DNA of 64,000 nt from Streptomyces sindenensis (GTDB taxonomy: Bacteria; Actinomycetota; Actinomycetes; Streptomycetales; Streptomycetaceae), in NCBI RefSeq assembly GCF_014649035.1, contig NZ_BMSG01000004.1, forward strand, positions 186,001-250,000, given 5' to 3'. The position numbers and the translations under genes were made by a program. Shown one piece after another: positions 7,934 through 17,599 of this stretch; the stretch's first letter is position 1, and each line of letters begins with the position of its first letter. The notes under the pieces were generated by a model that worked only from the letters and a program-made list of their open reading frames with translations, made no database searches and was not told where the DNA came from.

Positions 7934-8095
7934 GCACCGTTCCGGCCGGGGGCGACACGAGGAAGGCGTGAACCGGTCGCACGCCGGGGCGGTCGAGAGA
8001 GCAGAATCGGGTACGGACCGGGGTGATCGTTTCCCGGTGCGACGGGCCCGTCTCCCCGCGGGCCGGCCGACGACGCAGACGTACGAGGAGCCCCG

Positions 8096-9751
8096 ATGGT
8101 GCACGAACGGGCCGGTCACCCGGCACAGTCCGCAGACCTGGTCGACGTGGCACGGCTGGTGACGGCCTACTACGCCCTCCACCCCGACCCGGCCGACCCC
8201 GCCCAGCGCGTCGCCTTCGGCACCTCCGGCCACCGGGGTTCCGCGTTCGCCGCCGCGTTCAACGAGGACCACATCGCCGCCACCACCCAGGCGATCTGCG
8301 ACTACCGCGCCCGCCAGGGCACCGACGGGCCCCTGTTCCTCGGCGCGGACACCCACGCGCTCTCCGAACCCGCCCGGGTCACCGCCCTGGAGGTGCTCGC
8401 CGCCAACGGGGCCACCGTCCTCATCGACAGCGAGGACGGCTACACGCCCACCCCCGCCGTCTCGCACGCCATCCTCACCTACAACCAGGGGCGCACCGAG
8501 CACCTGGCCGACGGCATCGTGGTCACCCCGTCGCACAACCCGCCCGCCGACGGCGGCTTCAAGTACAACCCGCCGAACGGGGGACCGGCGGCCTCCGACG
8601 CCACCTCCTGGATCCAGGACCGGGCGAACACCCTCATCGAGGCCGGACTCGGGGAGGTCCGCCGGATCCCGTACGCCCGTGCCCTGGCGGCCGACACCAC
8701 CCGTCGGTACGACTTTTTGACCGCGTACGTCGACGACCTGCCGTCCGTCCTCGACCTCGACGCCGTACGGGACGCGGGCATCCGCATCGGGGCCGACCCG
8801 CTCGGCGGCGCGTCCGTGGCTTACTGGGGGCGGATCGCCGAACGCCACGGGATCGACCTCACCGTCGTCAACCCCCTCGCCGATCCCACCTGGCGGTTCA
8901 TGACGCTGGACTGGGACGGCAAGATCCGCATGGACTGCTCGTCGCCGCACGCCATGGCCTCGCTCATCGAGCGGCGCGACGCGTACGCCATCGCCACCGG
9001 CAACGACGCGGACGCCGACCGGCACGGCATCGTCACCCCCGACGGCGGGCTGATGAACCCCAACCACTACCTCGCCGTCGCCATCGACTACCTCGGCACC
9101 CACCGCGACGCGTGGGCCGCCGGGACCGGCATCGGCAAGACCCTGGTCTCCTCGTCCATGATCGACCGGGTCGCCCACGACCTCGGCCGGACCCTGGTGG
9201 AGGTCCCGGTCGGCTTCAAGTGGTTCGTCGACGGCCTCTACGACGGCAGCCTCGGCTTCGGCGGCGAGGAGTCCGCCGGGGCCTCCTTCCTGCGCCGCGA
9301 CGGCCGGGTCTGGACCACGGACAAGGACGGCATCCTGCTGGCCCTCCTCGCCTCCGAGATCACCGCTGTCACCGGCGCCTCCCCCTCCGAGCACTACGCC
9401 CGCCTCACCGACCGGTTCGGCGACCCGGCGTACGCCCGTATCGACGCCCCCGCCACCCGCGAGGAGAAGGCCGTCCTGGCGAAGCTCTCCCCGCAGCAGG
9501 TCAAGGCCGACACCCTGGCCGGGGAACCCGTCACCGCGGTCCTCACCGAGGCCCCCGGCAACGGAGCCCCGATCGGCGGCCTCAAGGTCTGCACCGACAG
9601 CGCCTGGTTCGCCGCCCGCCCCTCGGGCACCGAGGACGTCTACAAGGTGTACGCGGAGAGCTTCCACGGCCCCGGCCACCTCGCCCAGGTCCAGGAGGAG
9701 GCCCGGGCACTGGTCACCGAAGCGCTGGGCGGCTCCCAGGAATCGACCTGA
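8096..9751 (+). CDS. pgm: Phosphoglucomutase (alpha-D-glucose-phosphate specific)
   Basis: 551 residues, the usual length for this family. It interconverts glucose 1-phosphate and glucose 6-phosphate in the cytoplasm, linking glycolysis with glycogen, trehalose and cell-wall sugar synthesis. The phosphoserine loop [11 protein letters not shown] is present with Ser146 as the phosphorylated residue. The metal loop [10 protein letters not shown], the sugar loop [10 protein letters not shown] and the phosphate-binding [16 protein letters not shown] are all intact. The AFGTSGHRG start motif is also typical. The ATG follows GAGGAG by five bases. It stands alone, with a terminator upstream and a decayed region downstream. 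Confidence 0.95.
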   Translation: MVHERAGHPAQSADLVDVARLVTAYYALHPDPADPAQRVAFGTSGHRGSAFAAAFNEDHIAATTQAICDYRARQGTDGPLFLGADTHALSEPARVTALEVLAANGATVLIDSEDGYTPTPAVSHAILTYNQGRTEHLADGIVVTPSHNPPADGGFKYNPPNGGPAASDATSWIQDRANTLIEAGLGEVRRIPYARALAADTTRRYDFLTAYVDDLPSVLDLDAVRDAGIRIGADPLGGASVAYWGRIAERHGIDLTVVNPLADPTWRFMTLDWDGKIRMDCSSPHAMASLIERRDAYAIATGNDADADRHGIVTPDGGLMNPNHYLAVAIDYLGTHRDAWAAGTGIGKTLVSSSMIDRVAHDLGRTLVEVPVGFKWFVDGLYDGSLGFGGEESAGASFLRRDGRVWTTDKDGILLALLASEITAVTGASPSEHYARLTDRFGDPAYARIDAPATREEKAVLAKLSPQQVKADTLAGEPVTAVLTEAPGNGAPIGGLKVCTDSAWFAARPSGTEDVYKVYAESFHGPGHLAQVQEEARALVTEALGGSQEST

Positions 9752-9842
9752 GTGGTCGACCGGAGGCGGGGGGCGGGACTCGGGCGCCCGGCCCCGTCGG
9801 CCGCACCTGGCGCAGGAAGGCCGCGTGGGCGGGCGTACGCCG

Positions 9843-10197
9843 GATCTTGCGCCGTCGCATGATCCTCGGCCGAGAAGTCCGCCACCGCGTCGGCCACCAC
9901 GAACGCCTGGATGTCCCGGCTCCAGGCGTCGCACGCGGTCATCAGCACGCCGATGTGGACGCACCACCACCTTGTCGGCCTTGACGATGCCCAGGAGAGG
10001 AAGCCCGCCGCCGGCCGGTCGGCGGCGGGTCGAGATCGGCGTACGTCCACCGGCTGCCCGCCACCGGGTCGACGACCGCGACCCGGTCCGGATGTTCCTC
10101 GGCGCGCTGCCGCGGCATCTTGCCGAGGTCCCCCCGCGCCACCGGCCCGCCGCCCGTTACCTCTCGGCGAACTCGGCGGGCCAGGTGGCGGACGCCT
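9843..10197 (-). pseudogene. Decayed catecholate-siderophore remnant: dhbE N-terminus fused to dhbB fragment
   Basis: Immediately after the meaB stop the minus strand reads [10 protein letters not shown], an in-frame TAA (10159-10157), then RAAGRWRG: the N-terminus of a 2,3-dihydroxybenzoate-AMP ligase (DhbE/EntE). A one-base loss in a G run (about 10131) shifts to [20 protein letters not shown] and [10 protein letters not shown] second shift gives [12 protein letters not shown], the expected continuation. Near 9955 the reading jumps to [18 protein letters not shown] and [16 protein letters not shown], which is the C-terminal part of an isochorismatase (DhbB/EntB). Thus one stop, at least two frameshifts and an internal deletion joining dhbE to dhbB are visible. 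The matching residues are still highly conserved, so the decay may be recent. Confidence 0.8.
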
Positions 10198-11202
10198 TCA
10201 GGCGGACGTGCCCGACCCGCCGCCCCGGAACGCGCCGAGGATCTCCTCGGCGGCCAGCGTCGCCGTCAACGTCCCCTCCCGGACCCGCTGTTCGAGCTCC
10301 GGTGCGAGCTCGCGCACCGCCGGGTGGCCGTACAGGCTGTCCAGCAGCTCGTCCCGGACCATGGCCCAGGTCCAGTCCACCTGCTGGTCACGGCGCTTGG
10401 CCGCCAGCCGCCCGGTGGACTCCAGGACCGTACGGTGCTGCTCCAGGCGGTCCCACAGCGTGTCGAGCCCGGTCGACTCGCGCGCGCTGCACGTGAGCAC
10501 CGGGGGAGTCCAGGCCGCGTCCGCCGGATGCATCAGCCGCAGCGCGCCCGCCAGTTCGCGGGCCGCCGAGCGGGCGTCACGTTCGTGCGGGCCGTCGGCC
10601 TTGTTCACCGCGATGGCGTCGGCCAGCTCCAGGACGCCCTTCTTGATGCCCTGCAACTGGTCGCCGGTACGGGCCAGGGTCAGCAGGAGAAACGTGTCGA
10701 CCATGTTGGCCACCGCCGTCTCCGACTGCCCGACGCCCACCGTCTCCACCAGCACCACGTCGTACCCCGCCGCCTCCATCACCACGATGGACTCCCGGGT
10801 CGCCTTGGCCACCCCGCCCAGCGTGCCCGCCGTGGGGGAGGGGCGGACGAAGGCGGCCGGGTCCACCGCGAGCCGCTCCATCCGGGTCTTGTCGCCCAGG
10901 ATGGAACCGCCGGTACGGCTGGAGGACGGGTCGACCGCCAGCACCGCCACCCGGTGGCCGAGCCCGGTGAGCATCGTGCCGAGCGCGTCGATGAACGTGG
11001 ACTTGCCCACGCCCGGCACCCCGCTGATCCCGATCCGCCGGGCCGCCCCCGCGTGCGGCAGCAGTCGGCTCAGCAACTGCTGTGCCAGCACCCGGTGTTC
11101 GGCCTTCGTCGACTCGACGAGCGTGATCGCGCGCGCCACGAACGCCCGCTTCCCGTCGAGCACTCCCTGCACATAAGCGTCGATGTCGATCTTCGCAGCC
11201 AT
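10198..11202 (-). CDS. meaB: Methylmalonyl-CoA mutase-associated GTPase MeaB (G3E family)
   Basis: 334 residues. This chaperone GTPase protects and reloads the adenosylcobalamin of methylmalonyl-CoA mutase. The P-loop GVPGVGKS is at 61-68, followed by the MeaB/ArgK text VAVLAVDPSSSRTGGSILGDKTRM, VLVETVGVGQSE (switch) and the guanine-specificity motif NKAD. The gene starts 12 bases after the mutB stop and is the last member of the mutA-mutB-meaB operon. The stop is directly followed by the dhbE/dhbB remnant, suggesting that sequence arrived or decayed behind the operon. Confidence 0.96.
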   Translation of the reverse strand: MAAKIDIDAYVQGVLDGKRAFVARAITLVESTKAEHRVLAQQLLSRLLPHAGAARRIGISGVPGVGKSTFIDALGTMLTGLGHRVAVLAVDPSSSRTGGSILGDKTRMERLAVDPAAFVRPSPTAGTLGGVAKATRESIVVMEAAGYDVVLVETVGVGQSETAVANMVDTFLLLTLARTGDQLQGIKKGVLELADAIAVNKADGPHERDARSAARELAGALRLMHPADAAWTPPVLTCSARESTGLDTLWDRLEQHRTVLESTGRLAAKRRDQQVDWTWAMVRDELLDSLYGHPAVRELAPELEQRVREGTLTATLAAEEILGAFRGGGSGTSA

Positions 11203-11214
11203 CCGGTCAGCGGC

Positions 11215-13458
11215 TCACAGCTCGTGGCCGAGCGCGGCGCCGAGCCGCGTCACCAGGTCGTGGGCCGCGTCCGGGATCACCGTCCCCGGCGGGAAGACCG
11301 AGGCGGCGCCCGCCTCGTGCAGGGCCTCGATGTCCTGCGGCGGAATGACACCGCCCACCACGATCATGATGTCCTCGCGGCCCTCGGCGGCCAGCTCCTC
11401 GCGCAGCGCGGGCACCAGCGTCAGATGACCCGCCGCCAGCGAGGAGACGCCCACGATGTGCACGTCGGCCTCGACGGCCTGCCGCGCCACCTCGCCCGGC
11501 GTCTGGAACAGCGGGCCGACGTCCACGTCGAAGCCCAGGTCGGCGAAGGCCGTGGCGATCACCTTCTGGCCCCGGTCGTGGCCGTCCTGGCCCATCTTGG
11601 CGACCAGGATGCGCGGCCGGCGGCCCTCCGCCTCCTCGAACGCGTCGACCAGCGCACGGGTCCGGTCCACGGAAGGGGACTCTCCTGCCTCTTTGCGGTA
11701 CACACCGGAGATCGTACGGATCTGCCCCGCGTGCCTGCCGTACACCTTCTCCAGCGCGTCCGAGATCTCCCCGACCGTGGCCATCGCGCGCGCCGCGTCG
11801 ACCGCCAGCGCCAGCAGGTTGCCCTCCAGGCCCGGGCCCGGGTCGCGCTCGGCGGCCGCCGTCAGCGCCCGCAGCGCCTCCTGGCACCTCGCCTCGTCGC
11901 GCTCCTCGCGCAGCCGGCGCAGCTTCTCGATCTGCTGGGTGCGCACCGAGGAGTTGTCGACCTTGAGCACGTCGATCTGCTCGTCGGTCTCCACCCGGTA
12001 CTTGTTCACGCCGATCACCGGCTGCCGCCCGGAGTCGATCCGCGCCTGCGTGCGCGCCGCGGCTTCCTCCACGCGGAGCTTCGGGATGCCCGCGTCGATG
12101 GCCTTCGCCATCCCGCCGGCGGCCTCGACCTCCTCGATGTGCTGCCAGGCCCGGTCCGCGAGGTCCCGCGTCAGCTTCTCCACGTACGCGCTGCCGCCCC
12201 ACGGGTCGATGACCCGGCAGGTGCCCGACTCCTGCTGGAGCAGGAGCTGGGTGTTGCGGGCGATCCGCGCCGAGAAGTCGGTGGGCAGCGCCAGCGCCTC
12301 GTCCAGCGCGTTGGTGTGCAGCGACTGGGTGTGGCCCTGCGTCGCGGCCATCGCCTCCACACACGTACGCGTCACGTTGTTGAACACGTCCTGCGCGGTG
12401 AGCGACCAGCCCGAGGTCTGCGAATGCGTGCGCAGGGAAAGCGACTTGGGGTTCTTCGGGTCGAACTGCTTGACCAGGCGCGCCCACAGGAGCCGGGCCG
12501 CCCGCAGCTTGGCGACCTCCATGAAGAAGTTCATCCCGATCGCCCAGAAGAACGACAGACGCGGCGCGAACGCGTCGACGTCCAGGCCCGCTTCCTGCCC
12601 GGCGCGCAGATACTCCACACCGTCGGCGAGCGTGTACGCCAGCTCCAGATCGGCCGTCGCCCCGGCCTCCTGGATGTGATAGCCGGAGATCGAGATGGAG
12701 TTGTAGCGCGGCATCTTCTGCGAGGTGAACGCGAAGATGTCGGAGATGATCCGCATCGAGGGCGACGGCGGATAGATATAGGTGTTGCGGACCATGAACT
12801 CCTTCAGAATGTCGTTCTGAATGGTCCCGGCCAACTTCTCGGGCGGTACGCCCTGCTCCTCGGCGGCCACGATGTACAGCGCCAGTACGGGAAGCACCGC
12901 GCCGTTCATCGTCATCGACACGGACATCCGGTCCAGCGGAATACCGTCGAACAACTGGCGCATGTCGTAGATCGAGTCGATGGCCACACCGGCCATACCG
13001 ACGTCACCGGTCACGCGCGGGTGGTCGCTGTCGTAGCCGCGGTGGGTCGGCAGGTCGAAGGCGACCGACAGACCCTTCTGCCCGGCCGCGAGGTTGCGCC
13101 GGTAGAAGGCGTTGGACTCCTCGGCCGTGGAGAAACCGGCGTACTGCCGGATCGTCCAGGGCTGGTTGACGTACATCGTCGGGTAGGGGCCGCGCAGATA
13201 CGGGGCGATGCCCGGGTAGCTGTGCAGCGCGTCTAGGCCCTCCAGGTCCTCACCGGTGTAGAGCGGCTTGACCGTGATCCCCTCGGGCGTCTCCCAGAGC
13301 GGGGCCTCGGCGCCGTCGGCCGCCTTGGTCACCGCCGCCTGCCACTCCCCGGCCGAAACGGCGGAAGCGGGCGAGCCGGCGGACGCGGGAGGCGTGAGCG
13401 GCACGTCGGAGAAGTCGGGAACGGAGGAGTTACGGTCCGTGGGCGAGGTCGGCATCAC
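11215..13458 (-). CDS. mutB: Methylmalonyl-CoA mutase large (catalytic) subunit
   Basis: 747 residues. It isomerises (R)-methylmalonyl-CoA and succinyl-CoA using adenosylcobalamin, supplying polyketide extender units or draining propionyl-CoA into the citric-acid cycle. The N-terminal TIM barrel carries [20 protein letters not shown] and [12 protein letters not shown]. The C-terminal B12 domain (about 615-747) has the base-off motif DGHDRG at 625-630, with His627 as the lower cobalt ligand, plus GVSSLAAGH and VVGGVIP. The ATG overlaps the mutA stop in an ATGA, so the subunits are translationally coupled. Confidence 0.97.
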   Translation of the reverse strand: MMPTSPTDRNSSVPDFSDVPLTPPASAGSPASAVSAGEWQAAVTKAADGAEAPLWETPEGITVKPLYTGEDLEGLDALHSYPGIAPYLRGPYPTMYVNQPWTIRQYAGFSTAEESNAFYRRNLAAGQKGLSVAFDLPTHRGYDSDHPRVTGDVGMAGVAIDSIYDMRQLFDGIPLDRMSVSMTMNGAVLPVLALYIVAAEEQGVPPEKLAGTIQNDILKEFMVRNTYIYPPSPSMRIISDIFAFTSQKMPRYNSISISGYHIQEAGATADLELAYTLADGVEYLRAGQEAGLDVDAFAPRLSFFWAIGMNFFMEVAKLRAARLLWARLVKQFDPKNPKSLSLRTHSQTSGWSLTAQDVFNNVTRTCVEAMAATQGHTQSLHTNALDEALALPTDFSARIARNTQLLLQQESGTCRVIDPWGGSAYVEKLTRDLADRAWQHIEEVEAAGGMAKAIDAGIPKLRVEEAAARTQARIDSGRQPVIGVNKYRVETDEQIDVLKVDNSSVRTQQIEKLRRLREERDEARCQEALRALTAAAERDPGPGLEGNLLALAVDAARAMATVGEISDALEKVYGRHAGQIRTISGVYRKEAGESPSVDRTRALVDAFEEAEGRRPRILVAKMGQDGHDRGQKVIATAFADLGFDVDVGPLFQTPGEVARQAVEADVHIVGVSSLAAGHLTLVPALREELAAEGREDIMIVVGGVIPPQDIEALHEAGAASVFPPGTVIPDAAHDLVTRLGAALGHEL

Positions 13459-15317
13459 GCCACTCCCATGCGATCGAGAACGGAGGTGAGAACGGCGACC
13501 GCGTCGCAGCCCGCGAAGACATAGGCGTCGACATCGGCGTACTCGCCGGGGCGCCCCGCCAGGAACACCCGCGAGGCGCCGGCCGACTTCAGCGCCCCGG
13601 CCACCTGCTCCGCCTGCTCGGCGTAGAGCGCGTCCGACGAGCAGAGCACCGCGACCGACGCCCCGGAGGCGGCCAGCGCACCGGCGGCCGTGTCCGCGTC
13701 CACCGAGACCGGATCGTGCACCGCCTCGATGCCACCCGCCCCGAAGAGGTTGACGGCGAAGGAGACCCGGGCCGTGTGCGCGGCGGCCGGGCCGAGCGCC
13801 GCGACGAACACCTTCGGGCGGCTTCCCGTCGCCGCGAGGTGCGCGTCCGACCGGGCGCGCAGCGCCTCGAACGCCTCGTCCCGCCGGACCCGGGGCAGAC
13901 CGCCCGGAGCACCGGCGTACGCGTCGGGGGCGGGCTCGCGCTCCACCGGGCGCTCACCGGGCATCGGGAACTCGCTGACCCCGGTGATCGGCTCCTTGCG
14001 ACGCGCCAGCTTCGCGCTCCGCGCCGCCCAGGTGGCGGCCAGCCGCTCCGCGACCATTCCCGAGCGCAGGGCGGCGGGCAGGCCACCCGCCCGCTCGATC
14101 TCCTGGAAGAAGGCCCAGGCGGCCACGGCCAGTTCGTCGGTGAGCCGCTCCACGTACCAGGAGCCGCCCGCCGGGTCGATGACCCGCGCCAGATGCGACT
14201 CCTCCATCAGGATCGTCGAGGTGTTACGGGCGATCCGGCGCGCGAACACGTCCGGCAGGCCCAGCGCGTGATCGAACGGCAGCACGGTCACGGAGTCCGC
14301 GCCGCCCACCCCCGCGCCCAGCGTGGCGAGCGTGGTGCGCAGCATGTTCACCCAGGGGTCGCGGCGCGTCATCATCACCGGCGAGGTGACGGCGTGCTGC
14401 CGCTGCGCCCCGGCGGCGGGAGCGCCCGAGGCCTCGGCGACCCGCGCCCACAGTCGGCGCGCCGCGCGCAGCTTGGCGATGGTCAGGAACTGGTCGGCGG
14501 TGGCCGCGTACCGGAACTCCAGCTGCCCGCAGGCCGCCTCCACGCTCATCCCGGCAGCGGTCAGGGCCCGCAGACAGGCGACGCCGGTGGCCAGGGAGAG
14601 CCCCAGCTCCTCGCCGGCCGAACCGCCCGCCTCGTGGTACGGCAACCCGTCCACGGAGATCGCCCGCAGCCCCGGGTACTCCGCGTCGCACCGCTGTGCC
14701 CAGCGCACGGCGGGGGCGAAGTCCGCCTCCACGCCCGTCCGGGCCTCATGGCCGAGCGGGTCGGCGCCCAGCGTGCCGCGCGCCTCGCTCCCGGCGACGC
14801 CGCGCTCCTCGTACAGGCGCAGCAACTCCGTGGCGGCGGCGTCCAGGTCGGCCGGGGCGTCGAGCGCGAGGGGCGCGAGATCGAGGTACACACCCTCCAG
14901 CGCCCGCGCGAGCCCGTCGACGGGGACGCCCGCCGGGCCGCCCACCGTGAGCCAGAGTGAGGTGACCCCGTTCTCCAGATCGCCGAGCAGTGCCTCGTTG
15001 AGCCGGGCCGGGTCGGTGAGGGCATGGCGCTGGCGCACGTCCCAGCCGCCCGCCGCGTTCCCCTCGGGCCTGCTGCCCCGGGTGAAGGGGGCGAAGCCGG
15101 GGAAGCCGGTGGCCGGCGACTCGTCGCTCGCGGTGTAGAGGGGGCGGGTGGTGAGCCCGTCCTCCAGTGTGGTGGACAGCGCTTCCTCGGCGGCCGAGCC
15201 CGCGACTTCCTTGCCCGACTTGCGCAGTACGCCTTCGACGAGGCTCTGCCACTGGTCATGGGAAGGGTCGGGGAACGCGGCGGTTGGAGAGAGCCCGTCA
15301 GCAGGCTGGACCGTCAT
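13455..15317 (-). CDS. mutA: Methylmalonyl-CoA mutase small subunit
   Basis: 620 residues. It is the non-catalytic partner of MutB, forming a heterodimer. The barrel is homologous to MutB, but the C-terminal domain lacks the DxHxxG cobalamin ligand (the corresponding stretch reads [18 protein letters not shown]), as expected for the small subunit. It is the first gene of the operon. The ATG at 15317 is only six bases from a good -10 hexamer, so the operon is probably transcribed as a leaderless message. The annotated length agrees with other actinobacterial MutA proteins. Confidence 0.95.
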   Translation of the reverse strand: MTVQPADGLSPTAAFPDPSHDQWQSLVEGVLRKSGKEVAGSAAEEALSTTLEDGLTTRPLYTASDESPATGFPGFAPFTRGSRPEGNAAGGWDVRQRHALTDPARLNEALLGDLENGVTSLWLTVGGPAGVPVDGLARALEGVYLDLAPLALDAPADLDAAATELLRLYEERGVAGSEARGTLGADPLGHEARTGVEADFAPAVRWAQRCDAEYPGLRAISVDGLPYHEAGGSAGEELGLSLATGVACLRALTAAGMSVEAACGQLEFRYAATADQFLTIAKLRAARRLWARVAEASGAPAAGAQRQHAVTSPVMMTRRDPWVNMLRTTLATLGAGVGGADSVTVLPFDHALGLPDVFARRIARNTSTILMEESHLARVIDPAGGSWYVERLTDELAVAAWAFFQEIERAGGLPAALRSGMVAERLAATWAARSAKLARRKEPITGVSEFPMPGERPVEREPAPDAYAGAPGGLPRVRRDEAFEALRARSDAHLAATGSRPKVFVAALGPAAAHTARVSFAVNLFGAGGIEAVHDPVSVDADTAAGALAASGASVAVLCSSDALYAEQAEQVAGALKSAGASRVFLAGRPGEYADVDAYVFAGCDAVAVLTSVLDRMGVA

Positions 15318-15323
15318 GCTCAG

Positions 15324-15329
15324 ATGCTA
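15324..15329 (-). promoter_or_regulatory. -10 element TAGCAT of the leaderless mutA operon
   Basis: Reading leftwards, TAGCAT is followed by six bases and then the mutA ATG, so transcription should start at or next to the A of ATG. No ribosome site fits upstream. The rest of the gap to 15583 is unusually AT-rich for this genome near 15460-15520 and probably holds the rightward promoter, but I cannot place one reliably. Confidence 0.55.
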
Positions 15330-15583
15330 GGCCAGTGCGCCGAAGGAGCAGCAGGGGCACGTGCTGTGACCTTGCCCTCTCAGGCATGTACTTGATCCTT
15401 TACATACGGTCGCGTAACCGGATCGGCAGACGGACGAGGGCAACACGGCGATTCTCGACATCGGATGAATCAGGGCATTGATGCATATTATGTGCGAAGT
15501 TTCCTGATTTCTTATGCCATCCCTGGAATGCCGTATCCACCCCGGTGCCCCCGCGGCCGCCGGGACACGGAGAGGACGCGACC

Positions 15584-16102
15584 GTGGCCGTCGGACCTGT
15601 GGAACACCTCGTCATCGCCTTCCCCGGCAGCCGCTTCTCCGGGACGGTCGCCCCCGCTCTCGCCGAAGCCGTGTCGTCCGGCGCCGTACGCGCCGGTGAC
15701 CTGGCTTTCGTCCGGCGGACCGGGAGCGGCGCACCGGCCCCCGTGGACCTGCGGGAACTGGACCCCGAGGGGGTGATTCCCGCCGATACGGCCGAGGGCG
15801 GGGCGGCGGCGGTGCTGAGCGCGGAGGACCTCGACCGGCTCGACCGGGGCGTACCGGCGGGCGATGTCGTCGCCCTCGTCGTCCGGGAGGACCTGTGGAC
15901 CACGGAACTCGCCAGGACGGCCCGCGAGGCGGGTGGCGCGTTCGTGGCGCACGAACGCCTCGGGACCCGCGCGGCGGAGACGGACGAGGCCGCGGGCGAC
16001 GACATCATCGACCGGCTGGAGCGGCTCACCGGACTGTGGAAGCGCGAGATCCTCACGGACGCCGAGTTCGTGGAACAGAAGACCAGGCTTCTGTCCGACT
16101 GA
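15584..16102 (+). CDS. DUF6325-family protein with C-terminal SHOCT domain
   Basis: 172 residues from GTG, preceded by GGAGAGG. The N-terminal part (GPVEHLVIAFPGSRFSG, followed by LAEAVSSGAVRAGDLAFVRR) matches the DUF6325/DUF1269-like family that is common in Streptomyces and of unknown function. The last 33 residues (IIDRLERLTGLWKREILTDA and EFVEQKTRLL) are a SHOCT motif, a short helical segment that often serves as an oligomerisation tail. No signal peptide or membrane helix is evident. It is followed by the tyrosine phosphatase gene after 66 bases. Confidence 0.7.
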   Translation: MAVGPVEHLVIAFPGSRFSGTVAPALAEAVSSGAVRAGDLAFVRRTGSGAPAPVDLRELDPEGVIPADTAEGGAAAVLSAEDLDRLDRGVPAGDVVALVVREDLWTTELARTAREAGGAFVAHERLGTRAAETDEAAGDDIIDRLERLTGLWKREILTDAEFVEQKTRLLSD

Positions 16103-16168
16103 CGCACACGGCGTTGATCCTGGTCATGGGGAATTCCTGGAATTCATCGGGGAAAGAGGCAGTGCATC

Positions 16169-16966
16169 GTGCAGACCGCCCGGACCGTTCCGGCCGCCAC
16201 CGTCGTCAATCTGCGCGACCTGGGAGGCATCGCCCTCGGGCGTGACCGCCGGGTGCGGCAGGGCGTCCTGTTCCGCTCGGGGCAACTGAGCGAACTCGAC
16301 CCGGCACGCGACCGCGCGGTGGCCGCGCTCGGCATCCGCACCGTCGTGGACCTGCGCACCGCCGACGAGCGCCAGTGGGCCCCGGACCGGCTGCCGGACC
16401 GGGCCCGGCTCTTCGTCGCCGACGTGCTGGGCGACCACCCGGGCGTGGCGCCCGCCCGGCTGCGCTCCCTGCTCGCCGACCCGGTCGAGGCCGAGCGGAC
16501 CCTCGGGGGCGGCCGGGCCGAGGAGCTCTTCGCCGAGACCTACCGCAAGGCGGTCCTCTCGCCGGGAGCCGCGGCCGCCCACCGGGCCTTCCTGGAGACG
16601 GCGGCCGACCCCGCCGCCCGCCCTCTGCTCTTCCACTGCACGGCGGGCAAGGACCGTACCGGCTGGGCGGCGGCCGTCCTGCTCATGATCCTGGGAGCGC
16701 CCCGTGCGACGGTGCGCGCCGACTTCCTCGCGGTCAACCCCGCCCTGCGGGCCGCCTTCGCCCCGCAGGTGACGAAGTTCCTGGACGGCGGCGGCGACCC
16801 CGCCGTCGCCGCGGCGATCATCGAGGTCCGCCCGCGCTATCTCGACGTGGCGTTCGACGCCATGGACGAGCGGTGGGGCGGCCTCGACGGCTACGTCCGC
16901 AACGGCCTGCGCGTGCCCGACGCCGTCATGGACCGGCTGCGTGAAGGGCTGGTGATCCGCGGCTGA
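16169..16966 (+). CDS. Tyrosine-protein phosphatase (DSP/IphP-like)
   Basis: 265 residues from GTG. The signature HCTAGKDRTG at 156-165 contains the catalytic cysteine C157 and the phosphate-binding R163 of the CX5R loop. NLRDLGG near the N-terminus and TVVDLRTADER are also typical of the bacterial IphP/PTP family (Pfam Y_phosphatase3). It should dephosphorylate phosphotyrosine or phosphoinositide-type substrates in the cytoplasm, since no signal peptide is present. It ends in a very long terminator. No matching tyrosine kinase is nearby. Confidence 0.9.
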   Translation: MQTARTVPAATVVNLRDLGGIALGRDRRVRQGVLFRSGQLSELDPARDRAVAALGIRTVVDLRTADERQWAPDRLPDRARLFVADVLGDHPGVAPARLRSLLADPVEAERTLGGGRAEELFAETYRKAVLSPGAAAAHRAFLETAADPAARPLLFHCTAGKDRTGWAAAVLLMILGAPRATVRADFLAVNPALRAAFAPQVTKFLDGGGDPAVAAAIIEVRPRYLDVAFDAMDERWGGLDGYVRNGLRVPDAVMDRLREGLVIRG

Positions 16967-16990
16967 GGCGGACGACCGAGGCGTCGCCAC

Positions 16991-17045
16991 GGGTGAGGGG
17001 GCCGGTCCGGCCGAGAATCCCTCGGCCGGACCGGCCCCCTCACCC
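16991..17045. terminator. 25-bp perfect inverted repeat
   Basis: Bases 16991-17015 and 17021-17045 are exactly complementary around a five-base loop AATCC. It lies between the phosphatase gene and the convergent 174-residue gene and should act in both directions. Confidence 0.9.
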
Positions 17046-17074
17046 GATGGTGCAACGGTGGTGCGAAGGCTCTG

Positions 17075-17599
17075 TCAGAGGCGTACGAGGCGCTCCGTCA
17101 GGTCGCGGTAGTGCTGAAGGGCGATCCGCAGTTCCTCCGTGTCCGCCCCCGAGTCCGCACCGCTCCCGTCCTTTCCGGACCGCAGGCGCCGCCCGCGTTC
17201 CGCCAGGGCTGTGCCGAGGTCGGCGACGACCTCCTCGAAGGTGGCGTCGGCGTCCCGCACCGCCCGGTGCGGGTCCTCCACGAACCCGGTCACCGCCTGC
17301 TGGATCCGGGCGGCGAAGGCATCCCGCTCCGCGGGGGCGAACAGCGGCCTCCCGGGATGCGGACCGCCCTCGCCCGGGGCGGATGCGACCGGATGAGGCG
17401 CGACCGGATGAGGCGCGACCGGGTCAGGCGCGACCGGGTCAGGCGCGACCGGGGCCGTCTCCTTGCCCGTGACCGTCCTCGGGGCCGGGGCGGGCGCGCC
17501 CGGGCGGCGGAAGGGGGTACCCGTGTCGATGGGGCCGGCGCCCTCCGGCAGCCGGGAGGCGGCGGGCGGGCTCGTCCTGTCGTCCGGTGTCCGCGTCAT
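17075..17599 (-). CDS. Hypothetical protein with PVAPD/PVAPH repeats and helical C-terminus
   Basis: 174 residues. The N-terminal half is Pro/Ala-rich and disordered, including the tandem pentapeptides PVAPD, PVAPD, PVAPH, PVAPH encoded by a 15-bp DNA repeat. The C-terminal half (PLFAPAERDAFAARIQQAVT, GFVEDPHRAVRDADATFEEV) is helical and looks conserved; homologous segments occur in Streptomyces proteins of unknown function. The ATG overlaps the stop of the upstream membrane protein in an ATGA, so the two are translated together. I assign no function. Confidence 0.7.
   Translation of the reverse strand: MTRTPDDRTSPPAASRLPEGAGPIDTGTPFRRPGAPAPAPRTVTGKETAPVAPDPVAPDPVAPHPVAPHPVASAPGEGGPHPGRPLFAPAERDAFAARIQQAVTGFVEDPHRAVRDADATFEEVVADLGTALAERGRRLRSGKDGSGADSGADTEELRIALQHYRDLTERLVRL
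17386..17455. repeat. 15-bp in-frame tandem repeat, four copies and a partial
   Basis: Units start at 17386, 17401, 17416 and 17431, with a partial copy from 17446. Two are GCGACCGGATGAGGC and two GCGACCGGGTCAGGC. On the minus strand they encode PVAPD/PVAPH. Copy number could vary by slippage without breaking the frame. Confidence 0.9.

Noticed and set aside
8009..8014. GGGTAC upstream of pgm as a sigma-B promoter
   Set aside because: No GNNTN at a permitted distance upstream.
7968..8162. Small GTG frame with GAGGAAGG ahead, overlapping the pgm start
   Set aside because: No conserved text and it runs into pgm in another frame; the purine run is probably chance.
10120..13236. A 1038-codon plus-strand frame opposite meaB and mutB
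   Set aside because: It mirrors the GC bias of the mutase genes; no recognisable family.
16125..16145. GAATTC-CTG-GAATTC repeat before the phosphatase gene as an operator
   Set aside because: Short AT-containing repeat with no supporting promoter spacing; too little evidence to annotate.
17386..17455. CRISPR-like array
   Set aside because: The units are 15 bp, contiguous without spacers and lie within a coding frame.
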